Part shown: one piece after another, positions 48,734 through 60,100 of the stretch
Position numbering within the stretch: the stretch's first letter is position 1
Layout of the letters: each line of letters begins with the position of its first letter
Assembly: GCA_900239685.1 (NCBI GenBank)
Contig: OENT01000258.1
Span: forward strand, 1-64,000
Reading direction: 5' to 3'
DNA from: Rotaria macrura
Lineage: Eukaryota > Rotifera > Eurotatoria > Philodinida > Philodinidae
Length of the DNA stretch: 64,000 nt
The notes under the pieces: generated by a model
Told to the model about the DNA's origin: nothing
The model's database searches: none
What the model saw: only the letters and a program-made list of their open reading frames with translations
Translations under genes and position numbers: made by a program

Positions 48734-51700
48734 TTAATTCGAATGCAAATCATTTGATAGGGAAACCTTTTTTGAATTTTTTTGTTTTGGAACACTTTGA
48801 TAATGTTGATTATCTTCTTTCTCAGAATCACTACTGAATGAGTTGATGTCATTTACTGGATTGCGTGCTACTGTGACATAGGTTGCAGCTGCTGGTCCAC
48901 TTAGAATATTGGGTGTAAGTACTGTACCATTGTTATTCGTTCGATACGCTATCGTATAAATCGGTTGATTGGGATTAGATACTAATAGTGACGGTTGGGC
49001 AGTACCATATTTTAACATGTTATTTGGTTTTGTCTAAATTAAATTAGTTCTTAATTTAGAAAGACGACTACTGGTACACAAGTTCTTATTGGTGTATGTT
49101 TTACATGATAGATGAATTCTATTTTTGAGATGTATTTCTTTTAATCTTTTGAACATGTATTATGAAAATTTCTGAGTTTTTTTTTTAGAAAGTTCTTTTC
49201 GTGAGATATCTACTTTTTGCTTCTACTACTAGGCGTGCTTTGCGCCAATTGTTTTGAAGAAATTATCTTACAGCTGCTTGCATATTTTCTTCGGTATATT
49301 GTTGTTGTTTGGTCTGTGGCATTACATATGACATTGGCGGTTGAGTTTTACTTGAAGATGCCATCGGTGGTTGTAGTTTTGTTGTTTGGGATGGCATGCC
49401 TTGTTGCGGTTGATAGTAAGGAACAGGTATTGGAACAAATTGAGTTTGGTTTTTATTATAATCTCCGACAGCTGTACTTTCAGCAGGACTATTCGATCTT
49501 GAACGATAACTTGATTGATGACGAGAACGAGATCGAGAACGATGTCGTGAACGACTCATACGAGGTGATTCATCTGATTCCATTGACTGAAATATTTTCC
49601 TATTGAAGATCGTACATAAATAAATAAAAAACGAAACTACATACCTCACTCATATAATTCCGAGGATAGTATGAATCAAACTAAAAGTAATGTTGAAATA
49701 GATATTTTCAATTTTGTTGTTCACTTATCAACTTACATTTCCATGTGGATACATTTGATTCATGCTTGGAGTTGGCGGTCGTGAATATCCAAATAGACCA
49801 GGTGGAGTTGGTTGATAGCCTGGATTTGTCAAGCCAGCATAGCTTGGTGGTGGTGGATAACTCATTGGATTGTGTTGATTATTATTTAAACCATTTAATT
49901 GATAACAAGCATTAGGATAATCTTGATATGGATATGGTGGCTTTGCGCCTGATGTCGTATTACTATGAGAAATAAAATAAGATATTATTCGTTTTTCCTT
50001 TTCAAATCAAGAACATGAACCTTTCTGATATTGCTTTACAAACACTACCATTATATTTATCAACATTATGATTGAGTATTCCCGTAACATGCATATTGCT
50101 ATAGTCACACCAGTAGAGTAATGATGACATAACAAAGCATACTGAAGTTAAAAATGCTAATACCAAATTAGGAATCAATAACCATAAACCCCAACGACGA
50201 GGATTTTCATTATTATTTAATCGTAAACGTTCAACATAGACTAATGAGTCGGCAGCAAATACAGTGATACCAATGGTAATGAATACAACTAGAATATAGG
50301 AGGGCAACAAAACTTATTTTCTTAAGAAATAATCGATGAAAATCATCGTAATATTTTTCATTTCATAAAACAATGAACAATTCAAATGTGATATATTGGC
50401 ACGTGTTAATAAAAATGTAAAAATTCATTTATAACTGTATCATCGTTGATTACAAGTTCTAACAATAATAGTAAAATGATGAATTATATATCTTCATATT
50501 TTACAATCAAATAAATGTTTCAAGCTTCACTTTTCAACAAAAACTCTGTCCTAAAAATCTTTATGAAAATCTTTAAATTTATCAAACTCTTCTATGGTTC
50601 AAAAACATTTGTTTAGATTAATATTTACCATGAGGATAAGATATGACTATGACAAATTCAATACTAGACAGACATGTTGTTTGTCGTTTTGACATATGTT
50701 ATTTATATCTGATAACGAAACTTTTCTATATGTTCAATCAATTGCTCATCTAACACTCTATCTTTCGATCAATGATGACGAATGATAAGTCATAGTTCGC
50801 TTCAATCTTCAGTCGATCGATGATGAGTTTTTCTTCGAAGTATCACATAACTGACAATCGATGAAATATAGAATTTTTAATTGAAATTTCGATCTTACAT
50901 GAACACCTTCTGAATCAAGAGACAAATTTGAAACGTTCAATTTTAAAAAATCATTTCTTATTTATATTCATAAACTAGACCAATATTTTGAATTTTAAAT
51001 TTCAAACTTAAACATCACTGACTAAAAAAACAAAACGCTGCATCATTGATACGATGTTGTCAGAGTAAAATAGTTGTATTATCGATTGTAAAAATGATTA
51101 CGTTCAGTCTTATTCATAGGTAAAGCAATTTTGAAAAAGAAAAATCAAAACTCGTTCATATTCATCAATGAATATAAATCTATACTAATAGCATCAATGC
51201 ATGAATCTCGTAACATTTTATTCATCTCATATCGATAATTAATGAGAATCATTTATGCTCTTCATAGAAACAAGATATCAATGAAAAGAAACCAATATTG
51301 ATAATCGCCGTCATTGAATTCTATTTGATTCTATACTTACAATTTAAAAATGCGAGCAAAGCCGCAACGATCATAATTGTAACAAACGCTCGTCTACATA
51401 TGAAACCAAGAAGAGCTGATAAAAGTGAAATACAACCCAATACTAATCCAAATAGTATAATAACACGTGCAAAACGAACAAAAGCTATGTTGAAATGAAA
51501 AAGAAAGACATCGAATATAATTATAAATCGATTTCTGTTTAAAAAAAAACTATATTTCTACTTGGAGTATTTTTATCCCATGAGGAACATACAAAATCAT
51601 TTGAAGTCATCGAAATAGAACATGTTAGCCATAGGCCAATTTTTTTTTGAGTTTCAGGATTTATATTTAATGAATCGTTACCATTTACTTTATTAGATTC

Positions 51701-51817
51701 ATTGTATTGAAGCCAATCAGGTACGAAAAATGATACCCAACCGAATACAAGACTAAATATAAGAAAACCAACGCCAACAGAAAACAAAACTTGTATTGAT
51801 GTTGTATGTTGATACAT
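48734..51817 (-). CDS. Claudin/PMP22-like tetraspan with long SR/Pro-rich tail
   Basis: Seven exons: 51562-51817, 51341-51484, 50021-50288, 49737-49962, 49645-49680, 49272-49586, 48734-49033; 514 codons, frame continuous. TM1 is ~9-32; the first extracellular loop carries the family signature GLWLTC (61-66) with a second Cys at 77. TM2 is ~90-112, TM3 ~118-143 and TM4 ~167-193. This is the PMP22/EMP/claudin layout, so a junctional or membrane-organising role is likely. The cytosolic tail of ~320 residues is exceptional. It has Pro/Tyr repeats with a PPSY motif (261-264), then an Arg-Ser run (about 320-340) and Gln/Pro-rich sequence. Exon 3 must use the weak donor AG/GTTCAT; other GT sites break the frame. 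Intron 2 is 1052 bp and intron 6 is 238 bp, the others 56-77. The exact claudin subfamily is unclear. Confidence 0.8.
50289..51340 (-). other. 1.05-kb intron of the claudin-like gene
   Basis: AT-rich, no second exon or repeat from this window recognised inside. Confidence 0.6.
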
Positions 51818-54171
51818 AGTATCGATGAATTGTACGAATAACGTTCAAAGGATAACAATGAAAGTGTAAACAATATCTTGCATGTATATCTCGATGTTTT
51901 ATATGCCGATAATTTTCTTTTGTTTGACTGTTCAAATGTAACGTCGAGACGTATCGATGATTAAGCAGTTTGTTCGGTCAATCCAATTATTGCTTCACTA
52001 GCTTTGAATAAAAAGAAATGCATATGACACAAGTAGATAAGAGATATTAAATCGTCGCATTTCAACGAACAAACAGATCTCGACTTTTTCTTCTCATTTG
52101 GTGTTCAATGAAAAAGAAAACAAACGAGACATAAAATATTTTCTCGCTCTTACTTGTCTCGTTTTTAAACACACAGATGAAAGTGTGCGCTTTTACAAAT
52201 GTTTATTTATGCATGATGCGCCCCATCGATTATCGCATGAAAAACGTATTCATCTCTTCCTTTCTTTCTACCGAACTCTCTCACTATCGTCTTTGTGTTG
52301 AAACATCGTATGAATGGTAGACAAAAGTGATCAAGTAAAATATTGGTATACTCTATTGTCATGTTCATTGGACCGTTGCATTTTTTTTGTGTCCATTTTA
52401 CTGTCATCATCTATGCAAATATATATATATATATATATATATATTAATCAACTCTTGTGCCTATAAAAAAGTTGTATTGATGTTAGATACGTATGTAGAC
52501 AAAAGGCACAGATCGAGTTCGTTTTGTTGTTTGAGTGTGTGAAGAAAAAATAATAGAAAATGAACAAACTATAGTTTCTGTGAAATTAATGAAACATTTT
52601 CACGCTAATCAAAATGATATATGAGGATAGACGGTCTTTGTATACTCTTATGTCATCATTAGATAATATCCAATATTGAAAACTATGACACTGAACGTGT
52701 CAGTCAATATGAAAATCACACTACTACGTAGTTTGGTTACATGAACGACATGTATATTTCATGGTTCATTCTATCCAAGATGGTACATACATTTTACTTT
52801 TAAATTTAGCACTACAATTTTTGATAAAGTGCATGCACCCTACGTACACGTATGTAGTTCTGTATGGAGATGAAGGTTGTACGTTAAAATAATTTTTTTT
52901 GACATTAAGATAGTGATCGACGGAAGAGTTAACACAAACTAGATTTTGTTGAGCTTTTAACAAATCAAAATTTCACAAGCGCCCTTTCTTCTATTATCCT
53001 TTGTTAACTCGTCCAGAAAGAAGTAATGAAATTTTTATCATCTGCCATTTTACGGTCATTAGATTGACTATAGTGAGTGGTTGGATTCATGCGAACCATG
53101 AAATTTATGCAGACTAGCTTATTAATTGCAATTAATACGCATTGATTCGATATATCTGTTTTGTTCTTATCTACAGCAAGATCAGTATCTATTCTCATGA
53201 CATAGTTTTGCCTAGAGAGATAAAATGAATCGTGTAAATCTTAAGAAATATCTCAGGAGATATTAATAGACATGAATTACTGTAGGCGAGCTTTGTCAAT
53301 GTCAATTTTTATTTCGGATTCAATAATTCTTCTCATAAATATTTTACGAAACTGAAAATCTTACAATTCATGTATACATGAAAAAAATCTATTATTTCTT
53401 ATTAATTTAAAATTTATCTATGAATTGAAATAACAATCTAATGTTAATTCCTAACAGCAACAGCTTTTCATAAGCTCGTATTCTCTTTCATTCAAGACAT
53501 GGGCAATCAAAATAATCTTTTGCCTTCATTTAAAAAAACTGCCTAAAATATACTACGTGAAATAGTAACACTTGTAGGATCGATGCTTTATCTATAAGAA
53601 CGTATTTCATATTTATCTGTGTTCATGTAATGCCTAATTATAATTCAAATTAGCAATATAACATTAAATTTATCAAAATAAAGTGCATAGATATCATGTC
53701 GATGATTTCGCATGTTCATCTATGTTGTACTTACGTCAGTCTGTCATATCACAACACACTTTATATTCACGATAGTTTGATACAAATATGAATCTGTTTC
53801 CTATTGTATCTTTTAGACTATTCAGTGAATGTTCGATGAGTAAATATGTTTCAAATTTATTTTAGTCTGATTAAGAACACTGGTTTTAAATATGCGTCTC
53901 GTCGACATTGAAAGTAACACTTTTTCTCTATTACTGACAGTTTTTATCATTCAGATCTATTTCATTCGAAAGAAATTTTTCTTTTTTCATCGATCGATTT
54001 TTTTCACATGAATGAAATTTTATTTACATCATGATTTAGAATATATTTATTTGAATCTTTCAATTATGAGAACAAAAAAATAAATAAATAATAAGTAACA
54101 AGAGAAGAAAAAATAAATAAATGACTAGTTTCATATTTTGTTTAGTTCTTTATACATCTGAAAGTAAGAAA
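51818..54171. other. AT-rich intergenic interval
   Basis: Lies between the 5' end of the claudin-like gene and the 3' end of MSH2. It has an (AT)13 microsatellite at about 52419-52444. No gene supported. Confidence 0.5.
52419..52444. repeat. (AT)n microsatellite
   Basis: About 13 uninterrupted AT units. Confidence 0.9.
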
Positions 54172-57100
54172 TCACAGTAGACCAAGAGTTTCGGCCTGAT
54201 TCAAAAGGCCAAGTATCATCGTATGTGCTTGTTGTTGATCATTGATCGATTTTAATTTTTCAAGTTCATTCCAAATTAATTCAACTGAATCCTATAAGGG
54301 CAACAATATAAGAATTCTTCATATCATATGAATAGACAAATTCTTACACTTGAACCAAATCCATGGGCAACATTTTCTTTACCATTTTCATTACTATTGA
54401 ATTCTTCTAATTCTTGTGCTCGTTTTTTAGCAAATTCAATCACATGCTCAGGAAATTGTGCTAATTGTGCAACATGAATACTAGAAAAGATATATTTTGT
54501 TTTGTTGTGTACTCAAAAAGTGAGTACACTCTAGAATCGGTCAGTGTGTCCGGCCGGCCGGCCGTTAACACGATGACTCTTTACAAATACATTCGATTGA
54601 GCTGAAATTTTGTGCACAGAATTGTCTGATGAATATCTCGGTCGAGTTCGAAGATGAGAAGGATCCGGCAAGAAATAGCCGAGTTATCGAAAAAATGGTC
54701 ATTTTTCACCAAGCAATCCCTGAGGTGGGGTACAGGGATTTTTTCGAAAAAAACTTTTTTCTCAGAATTATTCACAACTTATGTAAAGTGACTCAGTTTT
54801 TAACGCTGATTCCGAATCTGATATTAGTTTTGAACCAAATCGCAGCTTTCTAACAAAACATTGGCTGCAAAAGGTCTCAAATGCACAACAACTGCATCTA
54901 GAAACAAAACTGCCTAGATATGTCTGAGATGATCAGTAGTTTTGGAGTTTCCCAAAAAGGTTTACCAAGATACTTCATCCGTGCACACATTCTAGAATGA
55001 CTGATTTGTCTCATTCACTTTTTGAAGTACACATAACTCTCGGACATAAGTCCGAAGTTTTCACATTTATTTCTATCTAAAACTGAATATCATCTAACTA
55101 ACATACCCAAAACTTTGATCACATACACCTGGTTTTAATTTGTACAGTAAGACAAGTTTATCATCGACTGGTAAAGCATCAACATGAAAATTTTGAATTG
55201 TATCTGGTTGTTCATTTTCAATCGATGTTAACTCATGAAAATGTGTCGCAAATAGACAAAAACATTTTATGACCGTACAAATAAAATTTGCAACAGCCCA
55301 TGCAAGACCAAATCCATCGTAAGTTGACTACAAAACAATAATGCAATCACACACGATGACATTGAAAGACTGACGGAGAGGGAGTTACGTCCCACACTTT
55401 CGGGTTTTTGAAAATTACTAACGCAGTAGTTTTGCATTCAGTACTGTCGGCCATGAAAACTTAGTTACGCTCATGGGTGTATTGATTTCATACGTATAAT
55501 CAGGATAATAAAAAACGATTTGTCAATCTAGATTGAATTCAATTCAATGCGTTCAAGAATTGATTAATCAAATTTACTCTTTTGCAAGATATTCTGAAGT
55601 CAGTGTTGTACAATTTGAACGCTATCGAAGTTACTCTGTAAATACTTTTTGCTTTTTTTTTTATTGATGCATCTTCTTTGTACTATCGAAATTGGCAAAA
55701 TTAATTTCATTAAGATTCTATTTAAATTTCTAAAATCGTTCAACAAAATTTTTAATTGAACTCCTACGAATGACCTATCAATGAGTTTACTCCTTTGTAG
55801 AATACTGATGTAAAATATTGTATTACCATTTCAATCAACTAAGGTCACTTAAATGTTACGTAAAATTTTCATAACCAGAGAATAGCCTTCCTGGGTTGAT
55901 AGAATATTGCAGTGTGCTAATGATCAGTTTGTTCTTCTAGGAAAGAGCATAGAGAAGTATGACACGATCGATTTCACCGTGAACTGTTTCTATGCTTGTC
56001 GTCATTCAATGAAATCGTTATGAAAAACAATCGGGATGCTCTCGATACACTACTTACTGTTCCACGACCAAGTTCATCAATAATTAAAAGTGAATTGCTT
56101 GTTGCAATATCTAAAATTGTTGACATTTCTAACATTTCAGACATAAATGTTGAAACACCAAGTGCTAAATCATCATTAGCACCAAGTCGCGCTAGAATAC
56201 AATCGACAATGGTCGTATGACAAGATGTACATGGTACAAAACAGCCGACTTGAGCCATCAATTGAATGACACCAACCTAAATTCATTTTTTTTTCTTCTT
56301 CTTCTTCTAAATGTCTACGAAACCAATTATTTTCTTACTTGACGAATATATGTCGATTTTCCGCCCATATTCGGACCTGTATAAATCAAACGTTAACAGA
56401 GACGAGAACTTTTTACATGGAATATAAAACCTGTTATGATTTGAAATCGATGTTTATTTCGATCTAATTCTACTGTATTCGCAATAAAATTAATATTATC
56501 TTGTTTTTCCACACATGGATGACGTGAATCGATAAGATGAATTTTTTGTTTTTCATTACTAAATATTGGTCGAACATAATTACCATTTACTGATGCTATC
56601 GCAAATGATACAAGACAATCGATTTGAGCAAGAATTCTACATGAAGAAAAAAAACACAATCATACAGACTAATAAAAAAACTATCGGTTAGGTTTTGTTT
56701 TGCAAATAATAGGAAAATTGAATTAATGATAAAATCATCAAAAGCAAAATTTTGATGTCATTGAATAAACAAAAAATAGAAAACTTACTCAGCTAGTTGA
56801 CTAAGTGAATCACAATAACTAGAAGCAATGGTTAAAACTTCATCAATAACTTCTTTGGATGTTTCATTGTAGTTTGCATGGAGTACAGCATATTTCGAAT
56901 TCAGATCACCTAGACGTGATGTTTGAAAGAAGATGCCTTCTTTTTTAGTTACTTTTATTGTTATATTAGGTAATTGTTTTTGTAAAGTTGCACTTTCTTT
57001 ACGATTTATTCGATATAACCATCCACCTTGTTTTGGATCGTAAACTAATCTTATTGGTTCTCGTGATGATTCTGTTCCATTCTTTTTTGATATCGATGCA

Positions 57101-60100
57101 CGACTTGGTGTTGACGATAAATGTGAAGATAATTTATCGCATACTGTAGATAAATCATCATGCATCTTAGATTCTAAATCATCTTGTTTTTCTCGACATT
57201 CTAATAGAAATTTAAAAGATTTGTGTTTTTTTTTAGATTATTATCATCATCATAAACGATAGTATGAAATCTGTTTTGTTCCTAATGTAAGTCAACAAAT
57301 GCATACTCTTCTTTTACATAGGTTCACAAGAAATCAGAATTATCTTGGTCGAATGTTCTTTTTTACGAACGATACAGTCTCTCGTCCTCTAGATTCATTT
57401 AATCTCATTTGTTACTTGAGTATGTTTAAGACTGTACCTATGAGTTAATAGAAGAGTTACATCCAAAGGAATAAATATCACATATCGTTTGTAAGAAAAA
57501 TTAAGATCAAGATAACTTTGATTTCTTATGATGGCCTCGTGTTTCAAAGTACGATTGGAAGCGAATTACTATTTGGGTAAATTATCGATTGATTTTTATT
57601 ATGAAAACATTTCCATAGAAAGTAATAATGATATTTCTACTAGGAACTTGTGAGTGTTCATATTGTTTGTCTCGATTTATGAAGTGCAATATGATCATAT
57701 CATTCAATAAGACATATACATATGTTGTGCCGAAGTTAGACCTGTTTTGGAAGTTATTTTAGAATAAAATAGACCGAAACACTTGCACAAATGATGACTA
57801 CGATGGCCAAATTGTAGCTGTTCATCACGCAGAAAGTACTTACTAAAGTGATCAAATACAGCGAATCAATAAAATTCATCCAGCTCCTTTCGAAGGTCAG
57901 AAACGACAAGCTGATGAATTTTTACAACAAAATCACAAAATGCACAGTTAACCGATTTGCATATTGGCGATACTGTAGTAAATTCTTCGACGTTACTCCC
58001 GAAGTCATAGAAATATTGAGAATCATTCGTTTAGATGGTGGGCTGTTTCGGATGTTGATCGTGATCCCACCGATGCACGTAACGTCTTAGCCGTTATACT
58101 AGAAGTCCGACTTGGTAAATACCAATTAGGCACAGTCATTGTTATATTACTCTTTTAATCAAATATACTAAGTAACAGGCTCATCAACATTGTTGATCCA
58201 AAACGTTCCAAACGATACACCGAAATTCTTACAAGAAATATGCTCGACTTCAAAGTGCTATCGGTGGTCAAGGAATGTTGAAATGCGATTGTAAGAGAAA
58301 TCGATGTACATGCAAACTATCAAAAGTGTAATGAAACTCTCCCTATCACCCTTCAGCATATTGTGACAATAAATAAGTTCTATGTGCCAATGTTTCGGCT
58401 ATTTTTTTAAACAACTTTGAATAAGCTGCTTGCCGACGTTAAACTTCGGCACAACATATGTATATATATACATGAGTTATTATTGAAGAAGAAAATATTT
58501 TAAAACCTTTTAAATCTTTATCATAATCTGGTTTGATAACATATTCATGATTTCCAATACGATTTAAATCCATAGTTGTTTCGATTAGTTCAATATATTT
58601 ACTAAATATGTCAACCATAGCCTGGAGAGAAAAAAAAACACACATAGAATTCATATTGATATATAAATAACATGAAAGAATTTTAATTATTCCTATACTT
58701 GAATTGGTTGAATTATAAGATGTTTCAAAACATTTTTATTGGGTCCATTGAATTCATTGATGTATTCAATAAGTTTAGGCATTTTATTAACAGCAGCATA
58801 AATTTTATAACAATCCTAATTCGATGAATAAACAAATGTGATATAGAAAATTTGTTCGTCATCGTTTTCTTACTTCGAGATTTGCTTTTTTACGAATAAA
58901 TTTTCTTACGAGATGTTCAAAATCAGGTATACGACCAAGAAAATCTAGTGAAATAAAATTTCGAATACTAGTATCATTGACAAATGCATCAACAATATCC
59001 AATCGTTCATCTATAACATATAGACGATATTGACATAGATTAAAATAGATGTGACAAGAATATTGATCTCACTTATTTTTGCCATGTCAGTCAACGGCTG
59101 TTTTAACCATTGCATGAGCAAGCGTTGCCCTTGAGCTGTACGACAATTATTAATCAAACCATAAAGACTTGACGATTTTGAATTCGCACCTAAAATATGT
59201 TTTATTTACGTATTTTCAAACACAATACTACACTGAAGTACGGCTAGAATAAGGGAACTGTGGGTCAACCGTTTTTTCATTCTGGTCCTAGTTAAAATTT
59301 TCTATAGCTTTTGATCCCAATTCTTTGCGATATTAAGTCAGACAAGAGTGCAAACATATGCTAAAGAAAAAAATATTGAAATACTTATCATAACGTACAC
59401 GAACCGACCGTAAGCATGAATTTAATATGATATTATTTTCGATGCTCTCGAACGTTGATTAACTGAAACTGTTCACTCTAATCTTATTTCGAGGTCAACT
59501 AGTTCAATCAGGCAGTATCAGATATGATTCATAAAATATACTGATATTTCAAAATCTATCAGCAGTTTTTTGTTCTCATGATGTAACTGTACGCAAGAGT
59601 GAATATGACGTTTGTAACTCAGCGTTGAAAATGTTTTCGAATGAGATACATTTTACGAAAAAGTTTTGTCTCCTATGAGAAAAATGCACTTGTGATTTTT
59701 ACCAACTGTATTCTGTATGATGTTAGTTTTTCATTGGAAAACGTTTATCGAAAATCGATTCGTTTGTCAATGAACGCATTACAATTTATCCCGGAAATCG
59801 TATCATGAGGAATAAAATCTTTAGCAAAATCTTACATAATCACAAAACAATGGTTTACTGGCGCGGTCGATGATTTTTAATGTGTATGGAATAGCTTTTG
59901 AAATTTTTCTGACTAGAATGTAGCTAGTGCTCTAGAGTAAATATCAGTTTATTTTGGCATTTATAGTACACTAGCGCAAGTACCTAATGTTGATCGAGAT
60001 AATTTGATAGTACGTATTTGGCATAAGAGAAATCGACGTCGCTTTGGTCTACTTCTACTATTCATATATCAATAGTACGTCATCAACTGAGTCAGGAAAT

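Noticed and set aside
49217..49606. 129-codon plus-strand ORF
   Set aside because: Antisense shadow of the SR/Gln-rich exon of the claudin-like gene.
54629..54853. 74-codon ORF shared with 46163-46363
   Set aside because: It lies in a non-coding repeat unit and the two copies do not keep the same full frame.
57848..58090. 80-codon ORF in an MSH2 intron
   Set aside because: The protein-like blocks of the integrase-like relic run in other frames; this ORF is a by-product.
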